Assembly: GCA_963798075.1 (NCBI GenBank)
Contig: CAWCRU010000022.1
Span: 124,001 to 188,000 of the forward strand
DNA from: DATAOG01 sp963798075
GTDB lineage: Bacteria; Pseudomonadota; Alphaproteobacteria; Geminicoccales; Geminicoccaceae
Direction of reading: 5' to 3'
DNA length: 64,000 nucleotides
Shown here: positions 27,665 through 37,983 of the stretch, piece by piece
Layout: each line of letters starts with the position of its first letter
How positions within the stretch are numbered: position 1 is the first letter of the stretch
Notes under the pieces: model-generated
Databases searched by the model: none
What the model was told of the DNA's origin: nothing
What the model saw: the letters and a program-made list of their open reading frames with translations, nothing else
Program-made: the position numbers and the translations under genes

Positions 27665-29032
27665 TCAGGCGTAGCAGACCGCCTTGGCGCCCTGGACCAC
27701 GTCCTCGACCTGCGGCAACGCCAGGCGCTCGAGGTTGGCGGCGTAGGGCATCGGCACGTCCTTGCCGGTGACCCGGCGGACCGGCGCGTCCAGGTGGTCG
27801 AAGGCCTGCTCCATCATGACCGCGGCGAGCTCGGCGCCCATGCCGAAGGTGGGCCAGCTCTCCTCGACCGAGACCAGGCGGTTGGTCTTCCTGACCGAGG
27901 CGACGATCGTTTGGACGTCGAGCGGCCGGATCGTGCGCAGGTCGATCACCTCGGCCGCGATGCCGTCCTTGGCGAGCGCATCGGCTGCCTGCAGTGCCCG
28001 CTCGACCATCAGGCCGAAGGCGACGATCGTGACGTCGGAGCCCGCGCGCAGGACCTTGGCCCGCCCGATCGGCAGCACGAAGTCCTCGAGCTTCGGCACC
28101 TCGAAGGTCTGGCCGTAGAGGATCTCGTTTTCGAGGAAGACGACCGGATCAGGGTCGCGGATCGCGGCCTTGAGCAGGCCCTTGGCATCGGCTGCCGAAT
28201 AGGGGGCGATCACCTTGAGCCCCGGGCAGTGGCCGTACCAGGTGCTGTATTCCTGGCTGTGCTGGGCGCCGACCCGGGCGGCAGCGCCATTGGGGCCGCG
28301 GAACACGATCGGGCAGCCGAGCTCGCCGCCCGCCATGTAGAGGGTCTTGGCGGCCGAGTTGATGATGTGGTCGATCGCCTGCATGGCGAAGTTCCAGGTC
28401 ATGAACTCGACGATCGGCCTCAGCCCCGCGAAGGCGGCGCCGACGCCGAGCCCCGCAAAGCCATGCTCGGTGATCGGCGTGTCGATCACGCGCCGCACCC
28501 CGAACTCGTCGAGCAGCCCCTGGCTCACCTTGTAGGCGCCCTGGTACTCGGCGACCTCCTCGCCGATCAGGAACACGTCGGGATCGCGCCGCATCTCCTC
28601 GGCCATCGCGTCGCGCAGCGCGTCGCGCACGGTCTGCCTGATCATGGCGGTGCCAGCCGGGATCTCGGCCTCGACCGGCGCGGGCGGCGGCGCCGAGCCG
28701 TTGCCCGGGCTGCTGACGCGTGCGGGTGCCGGTGCCGGCCTGGCGATCGGCGCCGATGCCGCCGCCTGATCGAGCGCCGCCCGGTCCTCGCCTTCGGCCA
28801 GCAGGAGGGCGATCGGCGTGTTGACCGCGATCCCTTCCGTCCCCTCCGGCACCAGCACGCGGCCGAGGATGCCGTCGTCGACCGCCTCGATCTCCATGGT
28901 CGCCTTGTCGGTCTCGATCTCCGCCAGCACGTCGCCCGCGGCCACGGCATCGCCCTCGCGCTTCAGCCATCTGGCGAGGTTGCCCTCGGTCATGGTCGGC
29001 GACAGGGCGGGCATCAGGATCTCGGTCGGCAT
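27665..29032 (-). CDS. pdhB: Pyruvate dehydrogenase E1 beta subunit with N-terminal lipoyl domain
   Basis: At 455 residues this is longer than an ordinary E1 beta because it carries a lipoyl domain (residues 1-80, ETDKATMEIEAVDDG). An Ala/Pro linker and the E1 beta body follow (opening MIRQTVRDALRDAMAEEMRR, with TPITEHGFAGLGVGAAFAGL). This fused architecture is characteristic of alphaproteobacteria. With PdhA it decarboxylates pyruvate using thiamine diphosphate. The lipoyl domain here is nearly the same as that of pdhC, suggesting duplication. Confidence 0.95.
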   Translation of the reverse strand: MPTEILMPALSPTMTEGNLARWLKREGDAVAAGDVLAEIETDKATMEIEAVDDGILGRVLVPEGTEGIAVNTPIALLLAEGEDRAALDQAAASAPIARPAPAPARVSSPGNGSAPPPAPVEAEIPAGTAMIRQTVRDALRDAMAEEMRRDPDVFLIGEEVAEYQGAYKVSQGLLDEFGVRRVIDTPITEHGFAGLGVGAAFAGLRPIVEFMTWNFAMQAIDHIINSAAKTLYMAGGELGCPIVFRGPNGAAARVGAQHSQEYSTWYGHCPGLKVIAPYSAADAKGLLKAAIRDPDPVVFLENEILYGQTFEVPKLEDFVLPIGRAKVLRAGSDVTIVAFGLMVERALQAADALAKDGIAAEVIDLRTIRPLDVQTIVASVRKTNRLVSVEESWPTFGMGAELAAVMMEQAFDHLDAPVRRVTGKDVPMPYAANLERLALPQVEDVVQGAKAVCYA

Positions 29033-29066
29033 GTCTTTCGGTTTCCTGGGTCGAACGGACCGGACG

Positions 29067-30095
29067 TCAGCCCTTCAGATAGACGTCCTTGTAGAGTTCC
29101 TCGGGGCCCGGCTCGGGGCTGTCCTGGGCAAAGCTCGCCGCCTCGTTGACGATCGAGCGGATCTCCTTGTCGATCGCCTTGAAGGTCTCCTCGCCGGCGA
29201 GGCCGCCATCCAGCATGGTCTTGCGCAGGCGGTCGATCGGATCGCGCTCGCTGCGCACCTCCTGGACCTCCTGGCGCGAGCGGTATTTGGCCGGATCGGA
29301 CATCGAGTGGCCGCGGTAGCGATAGGTCATGGCCTCGAGCACGATCGGCCCCTTGGCGCGGGCATGCGCGACCGCCTGCTCGGCGGCGTCGCGGACTGCG
29401 AGCACGTCCATGCCGTCGATCGGCCGGCCGGGGATGCCGTAGGCCTCGCCGCGCCGGTACAGCTCCGTGCTGGCCGAGGCGCGCTCGACCGAGGTGCCCA
29501 TGCCGTATTTGTTGTTCTCGATGACGTAGACCACCGGCAGCTTCCAGAGCGCTGCCATGTTGAAGGCCTCGTAGACCTGGCCCTGGTTGACCGCCCCGTC
29601 GCCCAGGTAGGTGATGCAGACGCCGCCGTCCTCGCGATACTTGTGGGCGAACGCGATCCCGGTGCCGAGCGGCACGCAGGCGCCGACGATGCCGTGGCCG
29701 CCGTAGAAGTGCTTGTCGCGGGCGAACATGTGCATCGAGCCGCCCTTGCCCTTGGAGTAGCCCGTGACCCTTCCGGTCAGCTCGGCCATCACCCGGCGCG
29801 GGTCCATGCCGGTCGCCAGCATGTGGCCGTGGTCGCGGTAGGCGGTGATCACCGAATCGCTGGGCTGCAGCGCGTGCTGGACGCCGACCGCGATCGCTTC
29901 CTGGCCGATGTACAAATGACAGAAGCCGCCGATCAGGCCCATGCCGTAGAGCTGGCCGGCCTTCTCCTCGAAGCGCCGGATCAGGAGCATGTCGCGGTAG
30001 AAGGTCAGCAGCAGCTCGCGGTCATGGGTCGCCGCCCGGCTGGCTACGTCATCCTCGCCGACGACGGCGACGATCTCCCGTTGCGCGGTGGCCAT
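29067..30095 (-). CDS. pdhA: Pyruvate dehydrogenase E1 alpha subunit
   Basis: The 342-residue protein contains the thiamine diphosphate motif TYLGDGAVNQGQVYE through to NKYGMGTSV, and the phosphorylation-loop-like YRYRGHSMSDPAKYR. The ATG at 30095 with GGGAG eight bases upstream was chosen over a GTG two codons earlier. It is the first gene of the pdh operon, after a 106-base gap from ftsB, where its promoter may lie. Confidence 0.95.
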   Translation of the reverse strand: MATAQREIVAVVGEDDVASRAATHDRELLLTFYRDMLLIRRFEEKAGQLYGMGLIGGFCHLYIGQEAIAVGVQHALQPSDSVITAYRDHGHMLATGMDPRRVMAELTGRVTGYSKGKGGSMHMFARDKHFYGGHGIVGACVPLGTGIAFAHKYREDGGVCITYLGDGAVNQGQVYEAFNMAALWKLPVVYVIENNKYGMGTSVERASASTELYRRGEAYGIPGRPIDGMDVLAVRDAAEQAVAHARAKGPIVLEAMTYRYRGHSMSDPAKYRSRQEVQEVRSERDPIDRLRKTMLDGGLAGEETFKAIDKEIRSIVNEAASFAQDSPEPGPEELYKDVYLKG

Positions 30096-30201
30096 GATCA
30101 CGATCTCCCACTGACGGCGCGTTCCTTAGACAACATCGCCCGGCAGCTGTTAAGCGTCAGGGCCGCATGCCAGCCATTCGTCGGTAACGAGGCTGCCCAG
30201 G

Positions 30202-30537
30202 CTACTTCGACCCGTCCCTGGTATCGAGAAAAATGAGCACGTCGAGGGGCTGCACGAAGCTCAACTGCTTGCGGGCGAGCTCGTCGATCAGATCCCGGTC
30301 GAGCGATTCGGGGCGCAGGCGCTCGACCTTGCGCTCGAGCGCCACCCGCTCGCTCCGCACCTGGTCGAGATCCTCCTGGCTCTCTGCCAGCGCGGTCGTG
30401 ACCTCGCGCCAGGCGAGCAGGCCGCGCGAGCCGCTGACCGCGTGGTAGCCGAAATAGGCGACCAGCCCGAGGCCGAGCAGGGCCAGCCAGTGCTGCCGGC
30501 GCACCCGGAAGGTCCAGCGCGACAGACGGGCGTGCAT
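30202..30537 (-). CDS. ftsB: Septum formation initiator FtsB
   Basis: The 111-residue protein has a short basic cytoplasmic end, one membrane helix (HWLALLGLGLVAYFGYHAV) and a periplasmic coiled coil with ESQEDLDQVRSERVALERKV. This is the FtsB/DivIC layout, which bridges FtsL and FtsQ in the divisome. It starts 8 bases after enolase, the normal alphaproteobacterial arrangement. Confidence 0.9.
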   Translation of the reverse strand: MHARLSRWTFRVRRQHWLALLGLGLVAYFGYHAVSGSRGLLAWREVTTALAESQEDLDQVRSERVALERKVERLRPESLDRDLIDELARKQLSFVQPLDVLIFLDTRDGSK

Positions 30538-30545
30538 GCCCGCCT

Positions 30546-31829
30546 CTAGGACCTGAGCGCGCCCGGGCCGGCGTAGCGCCCGGCCGGACCGAGGTCCTCC
30601 TCGATCCGCAGCAGCTGGTTGTACTTGGCCAGGCGGTCGGAGCGCGACAGCGACCCGGTCTTGATCTGGCCGCAGTTGGTGGCGACGGCAAGGTCGGCGA
30701 TCGTGGCATCCTCGGTCTCGCCCGAGCGATGCGACATGACGCACCGATACGCCGCCGTCTGCGCCAGCTCGACGGTCTCGAGGGTCTCGCTCAAGCTGCC
30801 GATCTGGTTGACCTTGATCAGGATCGCATTGGCGATTTTGCGCCCGATGCCTTCGGCCAGGATCTTGGGGTTGGTGACGAACACGTCGTCGCCGACCAGC
30901 TGCACCCGAGCTCCCAGCGACTCGGTCAGCGCCTGCCAGCCCTCCCAGTCGTCCTCGGCCATGCCGTCCTCGATCGAGCGGATCGGGTAGCGGGAGCAGA
31001 GCTCTTCGTAGAAGCGGACCATGCCCTCGGCGTCGAGCGTCTTGCCCTCGCCCTTGAGCTCATACCGCCCGCCGCGATGGAACTCGCTCGCCGCGGGATC
31101 CAGCGCGAACACCACCTGCTCGCCCAGGCGGTAGCCGGATGCCTCGACAGATTTAGCAAGAAAACCAAGGGCTTCATCGGCACTTCTGAGATTTGGCGCG
31201 AAGCCGCCCTCGTCGCCGACGTTGGTGTTGTGGCCGGCGTCCTTGAGGGCTTTCCTGAGCGCGTGGAAGATTTCCGCGCCTGTGCGCAGCGCCTCGGCGA
31301 ACGACGGCGCGCCCACCGGCATGATCATGAATTCCTGGAGGTCGATCGGGTTGTCGGCGTGCACCCCGCCGTTGATCACGTTCATCATCGGCACCGGCAG
31401 CATGCGCGCCGCGGCGCCGCCGACATAGCGGTAGAGCGGCAGGCCGAGCCCCGCCGCGGCCGCCTTGGCGACTGCGAGGCTGACGCCCAGGATCGCATTC
31501 GCGCCGAGCCGGCTCTTGTTGGCGGTGCCGTCGAGCTCGATCATCGCCTGATCGATCGCGACCTGCGCGCAGGCGTCGCGACCGAGCACGGCGTCGGCGA
31601 GCTCGCCGTTGACCGCCTCGACCGCCTGCAGCACGCCCTTGCCGCCATAGACGCTCTGGTCGCCGTCGCGCAGCTCGATCGCCTCCTTGGAGCCGGTCGA
31701 GGCGCCGGACGGGACCGCGGCGCGACCCAGAGCGCCGCCCGCGAGCACGACGTCGACCTCGACGGTCGGATTGCCCCGGCTGTCCAGGATCTGACGGCCG
31801 GCAAGGCCCACGATCTCGGTCTCGGTCAT
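30546..31829 (-). CDS. eno: Enolase
   Basis: The 427-residue protein converts 2-phosphoglycerate to phosphoenolpyruvate. Signatures are GRQILDSRGNPTVEVDV at the start, GDEGGFAPNL, the metal-binding SIEDGMAEDDW, and the enolase signature ILIKVNQIGSLSETLE followed by SHRSGETED. A GAGGAG ribosome site precedes the ATG. It is followed at 8 bases by ftsB. Confidence 0.97.
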   Translation of the reverse strand: MTETEIVGLAGRQILDSRGNPTVEVDVVLAGGALGRAAVPSGASTGSKEAIELRDGDQSVYGGKGVLQAVEAVNGELADAVLGRDACAQVAIDQAMIELDGTANKSRLGANAILGVSLAVAKAAAAGLGLPLYRYVGGAAARMLPVPMMNVINGGVHADNPIDLQEFMIMPVGAPSFAEALRTGAEIFHALRKALKDAGHNTNVGDEGGFAPNLRSADEALGFLAKSVEASGYRLGEQVVFALDPAASEFHRGGRYELKGEGKTLDAEGMVRFYEELCSRYPIRSIEDGMAEDDWEGWQALTESLGARVQLVGDDVFVTNPKILAEGIGRKIANAILIKVNQIGSLSETLETVELAQTAAYRCVMSHRSGETEDATIADLAVATNCGQIKTGSLSRSDRLAKYNQLLRIEEDLGPAGRYAGPGALRS

Positions 31830-31838
31830 GATCGCTCC

Positions 31839-32705
31839 TCACAATCGATGGGCAGCGAGCGGGCGAAGGGCGGCGAGCGGGTGCCGCTTGGCGAGGCGGT
31901 CGAAGGCGATCAGCACGTCCAGGAGCGCCGGCAGCGCTGCCAGCGGCAGCATGTTCGGGCCGTCGCTCGGCGCCCGGTCGGGGTCCTGGTGGGTCTCGAT
32001 GAACAGAGCCGCGACGCCGATCGCAAGGGCTGCCCGCGCCAGCACCGGCACGAACTCGCGCTGGCCGCCGGAGGACCCGCCAAGCCCGCCCGGCTGCTGG
32101 ACCGAATGGGTGGCATCGAACACCACCGGCCAGCCGGTCGCCGCCATCTGCGGCAGGCCCCGGAAATCGCTCACCAGCGTGTTGTAGCCGAAGCTCGTGC
32201 CGCGCTCGCCGAGCAGGATCCGCCCGGCACCGAAGCGCTCGAGCTTCGTCGCCACCTGGGCCATGTCCCAGGGCGCCAGGAACTGCCCTTTCTTGACGTG
32301 GATCGCGGCGCCGGTCGCGGCCGCTGCCGCCAAAAGGTCGGTCTGCCGGCAGAGGAAGGCCGGGATCTGGAGGATGTCGACCGCCTCGGCGACCGGCCGG
32401 CACTGCTGGCTCTCGTGCACGTCGGTGATGACCGGGCAGCCGTAGCGCTCGCGGACCAGGGCCAAAACCTCGATGCCCTTGACCAGACCCAGGCCGCGCG
32501 GGCTGTCGGCGCTGGTCCGGTTCGCCTTGTCGAACGAGCTCTTGTAGACGAGCCCGAGCTCTTTTTCGCGCGCGATCTCGACCAGGGCGGCCGCGGTCTC
32601 GAGCGCATGCGCCCGGCTCTCGATCTGGCAGGGCCCCGCGATCAGCGTGAACGGCAGCTCGTTGCCGATCGTGAGCGGGCCGATCTCGACGTGGCGCGCT
32701 GTCAT
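31839..32705 (-). CDS. kdsA: 3-deoxy-8-phosphooctulonate (KDO-8-P) synthase
   Basis: The 288-residue class I aldolase-like enzyme condenses arabinose 5-phosphate and phosphoenolpyruvate for lipopolysaccharide core synthesis. It shows LIAGPCQIESRAHAL, YKSSFDKANRTS and the segment DVHESQQCRPVAEAVDILQI. It stands between a small membrane protein gene and eno. Its presence indicates a Gram-negative envelope with KDO. Confidence 0.95.
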   Translation of the reverse strand: MTARHVEIGPLTIGNELPFTLIAGPCQIESRAHALETAAALVEIAREKELGLVYKSSFDKANRTSADSPRGLGLVKGIEVLALVRERYGCPVITDVHESQQCRPVAEAVDILQIPAFLCRQTDLLAAAAATGAAIHVKKGQFLAPWDMAQVATKLERFGAGRILLGERGTSFGYNTLVSDFRGLPQMAATGWPVVFDATHSVQQPGGLGGSSGGQREFVPVLARAALAIGVAALFIETHQDPDRAPSDGPNMLPLAALPALLDVLIAFDRLAKRHPLAALRPLAAHRL

Positions 32706-32713
32706 GCCCGTCC

Positions 32714-32947
32714 CTAACCGCCCAAATGGCCCCGGGCCGCGATGTAAGGTGCCAGGATCGCGGCCGCCACGAGCAGCAGTAGCCCCAGCTGGATGCGTTG
32801 CCCGACGATCACGTTGCGGACCTGCGCCGAGAGGTCAGTAATCGGGTTGCTAAGGGCCTCGAAAGCTCCAGAGATGGCATCCGACTGCTCTTCGGAGACG
32901 CCAGCGTTGCGGAGGCGTGCGCGCAAGTCGGTGACTGGCGTCGCCAT
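32714..32947 (-). CDS. Small single-span membrane protein, unknown
   Basis: The 77-residue protein has an acidic helical N-terminal half with heptad-like spacing (LRARLRNAGVSEEQSDAISG) and one C-terminal membrane helix (LGLLLLVAAAILAPYIAA). No family was recognised. It lies between pyrG and kdsA with 8 bases to kdsA and is probably co-transcribed. It resembles the small coiled-coil/tail-anchored proteins seen with some toxin or stress loci, but this is only a shape comparison. Confidence 0.6.
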   Translation of the reverse strand: MATPVTDLRARLRNAGVSEEQSDAISGAFEALSNPITDLSAQVRNVIVGQRIQLGLLLLVAAAILAPYIAARGHLGG

Positions 32948-32998
32948 GAGCTAGCCTTTCCCTCGGCACTGGTTCGATACGGGCATCGATTCGCCGCC

Positions 32999-34627
<1,629 letters not shown>

Positions 34628-34681
34628 GGGCTTGAGACTATCGGCCAGATCAGCCCGCAGGACAAGAGGCGATCGGCGCGC

Positions 34682-35014
34682 TCACTGGGCAACCGGCGCG
34701 CTCGGTTCGGCGGGCTTTGCCGGCGCTGCCGGCGCCGCCGGGGTCGAGGGGCTTGCCGCCGGCTGGTCCAGGATCGAGGTCGGCGCCGTGCGATGGCTCG
34801 CGAGCAGTGCCAGCAGCAGGCTGGTGGCGATGAAGCTCGCCGCCAGCACGGCCGTGGTCCGGGTCAACAGGTTGGCGGACGCGCGGCCGGTCATCAGCCC
34901 GCCGAAGCCGCCGCCGCCCATGCCGAGAGCACCCCCCTCGGAGCGCTGCAACAAGATCACGCCGACGAGCGCCAGCGCGATCAAAAGATGCACGATCAGG
35001 ATGATGGTCGTCAT
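34682..35014 (-). CDS. secG: Preprotein translocase subunit SecG
   Basis: The 110-residue protein has two membrane helices (IILIVHLLIALALVGVILLQ and VLAASFIATSLLLALLA) linked by the glycine-rich GGALGMGGGGFGGLMTGR that defines SecG. A Pro/Ala-rich tail follows, as in other alphaproteobacteria. It belongs to the SecYEG channel and lies between tpiA and pyrG. Confidence 0.93.
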   Translation of the reverse strand: MTTIILIVHLLIALALVGVILLQRSEGGALGMGGGGFGGLMTGRASANLLTRTTAVLAASFIATSLLLALLASHRTAPTSILDQPAASPSTPAAPAAPAKPAEPSAPVAQ

Positions 35015-35098
35015 GCGCCGATCACATGGATGTCGAAAGGGTCGGGGCCGGGGTCTGCGCGATGCCGGCGCGCGGCCGGCCCGGGCGCCGGTTGCGGG

Positions 35099-35851
35099 TC
35101 AGCCACGGGCCGCCTGCCCCGCCGTGTAGATGGCCAGGAATTCGTCGGCATCAAGGCTGGCACCGCCGACCAGCGCGCCATCGACGTCGGCGAGCGCCAG
35201 GATCTCGCCCGCGTTGCCGGCCTTGACCGAGCCGCCGTAGAGCAGCGTCAGATCGCCGACCCGGGCGCGCAGGTGGGCATGGGTCTTCGCGATGTCGTCC
35301 AGGCGCGGCGTGCGCCCCGTGCCGATCGCCCAGACCGGCTCGTAGGCGATGACCAAAGGGGCGGCCGCGGCCGCCTTCGGCAGGCTGCCCTCGAGCTGGG
35401 CGTCGAGCACCTTAAGCGTGCGCCCCGCCTGCCATTCCGCCTCCGTCTCGCCGATGCACAGGATCGGGATCAGGCCGGCGGCCTGGGCGGCCACGGCCTT
35501 GGCCCGGACCAGGGTGTCGGTCTCGCCATGGCCGTGGCGGCGCTCGGAGTGGCCGACGATCACCAGCCGGCAGCCGGCATCGGCCAGCATGGCCGCGCTG
35601 AGATCGCCCGTGTGGGCGCCCTTGGCCTCGCTCGAGCAGTCCTGGCCGCCGAGCAGGATCGCGCTGCCGGCGAGCAGCGCCCGGATCGGCGCCAGCAGAG
35701 TGGCCGGTGGGCAGATGCCGAGCGTGCCGGCGGCACCGGCGGCCGTCTCGTGCGCGCGCAACGCCCGCACCCGGGCGAGGCCGTCGCCGCCAAGGCCGTT
35801 CATCTTCCAGTTGCCGATCACGATCGGCGTCGCCAGAGGCATGGGGCCCAT
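35099..35851 (-). CDS. tpiA: Triosephosphate isomerase
   Basis: The 250-residue barrel enzyme interconverts dihydroxyacetone phosphate and glyceraldehyde 3-phosphate. The lysine in GNWKMNG, the histidine in VIVGHSERR and the glutamate in IAYEPVWAIGTG are in place, with LLYGGSVKAGN near the end. The start could be the ATG at 35851 or 35842 (MPLATPIVIGNWKMN); both are close to the family start. Confidence 0.95.
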   Translation of the reverse strand: MGPMPLATPIVIGNWKMNGLGGDGLARVRALRAHETAAGAAGTLGICPPATLLAPIRALLAGSAILLGGQDCSSEAKGAHTGDLSAAMLADAGCRLVIVGHSERRHGHGETDTLVRAKAVAAQAAGLIPILCIGETEAEWQAGRTLKVLDAQLEGSLPKAAAAAPLVIAYEPVWAIGTGRTPRLDDIAKTHAHLRARVGDLTLLYGGSVKAGNAGEILALADVDGALVGGASLDADEFLAIYTAGQAARG

Positions 35852-36030
35852 CACCAGGCAGCAGGCCGCGCCGGCTCGACGCGGCGCCTCTCTAGCACAC
35901 CGCCTGCGGGCTTGCCAGCACCGCCGCCCGCCAACTTGCCGGTTGCCGGCGGGCGGACGGCTGCCTAGATTAGGCCCGCATTCGGGCGAGCGGCCCGCGC
36001 CGGTCGCGACAACCAAGTCCCTGGTCGATC
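35852..36030. promoter_or_regulatory. Divergent intergenic region tpiA / ppiD
   Basis: These 179 bases separate tpiA and ppiD, which are transcribed away from each other, so both promoters are expected here. The stretch is GC-rich and no hexamer pair was convincing. Confidence 0.3.
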
Positions 36031-37977
36031 ATGCTCAACGTGCTCCGCCAGAAGGCGGCATCCTGGGTCGTCAAGGTCCTGCTCCTGCTGCTGGTGGTCA
36101 GTTTTGCGATCTGGGGCATTGGCGACGTGTTCTTCCGCGGCTCGCGCAATCCGACCGTGGCCAGCGTCGGCGGCTCGGACATTTCGGCCGTCGAGCTCAC
36201 CGACGGCTTCAACCGGGCGCTGAGCAATCTCCAGCACCAGCTCGGCAACAGCATCGACCGCCAGCAGGCGATCCGGTTCGGGCTGATGCAGCAGACGCTG
36301 CAGGACCTGATCGCGCGCCGCCTGATCGACCTGCGCGCGCACGACATGGGCCTCACGGTCGCCGACGACACGCTCCGCCAGATGATCACCGACAATCCGG
36401 TGTTTCAGACCGGGGGCCAGTTCGATCGCGAGCGCTTCGAGCAGCTGCTGCGCGCCAACGGCATGACCGAGAAGGGCTATCTCGCGAGCCTGCGCCAGGA
36501 CGTCGTGCGCAGCGCGCTGACCGGCAGCCTCGCCGGCCCGGTCGCGGTGCCCGCGACCCTGGTCGACACGCTCTACCGCTATCGCAACGAGCAGCGGCGC
36601 GGCCGCTACGTCACCGTCAAGGCGGCCTCGATCACCGATGGGCCGCAGCCGACCGACGATCAGCTGACGGCCTTCCACGAGGATCACAAGGACAAGTACA
36701 CGACGCCCGAGCTGCGCAAGCTGACCTTCGTCACGCTGCAGCCAGAGGATCTGGTGGACGAGATCGAGATCACCGACGAGCAGGTCAAGGCCGAGTATCA
36801 GGCCCGCCTCGACCGCTACCGGTCGCCGGAGCGCCGCACGGTGGCGCAGCTGCTGGCACCCGATCAGGCAACGATCGAGAAGGCGCAACAGCAGCTGGGC
36901 GAGGGCAAGAGCTTCGAGGACGTCGCCAAGGCGCTCGCCGACCAGGGCGTGCATAGCGATCAGCTCGGCGACATCACCAAGTCGGATCTGCCGCCGGAGC
37001 TGGCCGACGTGGTCTTCGCGCTGGCCGCGGGCAAGGTCAGCCAAGCCGTCCAGAGCCCGTTCGGCTGGCACCTGCTCGAGGTCAGCAAGATCACCCCCGA
37101 GGCGGTCGTGCCCCTGGCTGCGGTCCATGACGAGATCGCCAAGGAGCTGGCGCTGACCGAGGCCAAGGACCGGCTGCCGGACCTCGCGACCCGGCTCGAC
37201 GACCAGCTCGCCGCCGGCGACGATCTGGCCGCCGCCACGGCCGCGGTCGGCCTGGAGACCAAGTCGCTGCCCCCGATCGATGCCACCGGCAAGGACGCCG
37301 ACGGCAAGCGCCCGGACGGGCTGCCGGCCGCGCCCGAGTTCCTCAAGATCGCCTACGAGACCCCGGCGGGCGAGCAGAGCCTGCTCGAGGAGACCGAGGC
37401 GGGCGGCTATTTCGTGCTCCGGGTCGACGAGATCACGGCGCCGCGGGTCAGGCCGGTGGACGAGGTGGGGCCGCAGCTGGTCGCGGCCTGGCAGGCCGAG
37501 CAGCGCCACGATCTGGCGCGCCAGCACGCCGAGGACCTGCTCAAGCGGCTGCAGGACGCGGCGACGCTCGATACCGTGGCGGCCGCCGAGAAGCTCGAGG
37601 TGTTGCCGATCAAGCCGGTCAAACGGGACGCGCCGGGCAGCGACCAGGGCATCAACCGGGGTGTCGTGCGCGCCCTGTTCGCGACCCAGCCGGGGGAAGT
37701 CGCGGACGACGTGATCGAGGTGGCGGACGGCTTTGCCGTGGTCGCCACGGACGAGGTGATCGCCGCCGATCCGGGTACCGACCCCGAGGGCGTCAAGAAG
37801 CTGCGGGCCGAGCTCGAGACGGGCCTGCGCAACGATCTGATCGCGCAGTTCGAGGCCGAGCTGCGCCGTAACTATCGGGTCGAGATCGACGGCGCCGCGA
37901 TCAACCGCGTGATCGGCGCCGACGGCCAGGAGCCGGCCGGGCCGGCGCCGCGCATGCCGAACCCGGCCGCGTTCTGA
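36031..37977 (+). CDS. ppiD: PpiD-type peptidylprolyl isomerase / periplasmic folding chaperone
   Basis: The 648-residue protein starts with a short cytoplasmic end and a membrane anchor (VLLLLLVVSFAIWGIGDVFF), then a SurA-N-like chaperone region. A parvulin domain follows at about residues 265-365 (RTVAQLLAPDQ, then SPFGWHLLEVSKI). It should act on outer-membrane and secreted proteins in the periplasm. It is followed at 6 bases by trpE, the common alphaproteobacterial pairing. Confidence 0.92.
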   Translation: MLNVLRQKAASWVVKVLLLLLVVSFAIWGIGDVFFRGSRNPTVASVGGSDISAVELTDGFNRALSNLQHQLGNSIDRQQAIRFGLMQQTLQDLIARRLIDLRAHDMGLTVADDTLRQMITDNPVFQTGGQFDRERFEQLLRANGMTEKGYLASLRQDVVRSALTGSLAGPVAVPATLVDTLYRYRNEQRRGRYVTVKAASITDGPQPTDDQLTAFHEDHKDKYTTPELRKLTFVTLQPEDLVDEIEITDEQVKAEYQARLDRYRSPERRTVAQLLAPDQATIEKAQQQLGEGKSFEDVAKALADQGVHSDQLGDITKSDLPPELADVVFALAAGKVSQAVQSPFGWHLLEVSKITPEAVVPLAAVHDEIAKELALTEAKDRLPDLATRLDDQLAAGDDLAAATAAVGLETKSLPPIDATGKDADGKRPDGLPAAPEFLKIAYETPAGEQSLLEETEAGGYFVLRVDEITAPRVRPVDEVGPQLVAAWQAEQRHDLARQHAEDLLKRLQDAATLDTVAAAEKLEVLPIKPVKRDAPGSDQGINRGVVRALFATQPGEVADDVIEVADGFAVVATDEVIAADPGTDPEGVKKLRAELETGLRNDLIAQFEAELRRNYRVEIDGAAINRVIGADGQEPAGPAPRMPNPAAF

Positions 37978-37983
37978 ACCGCG

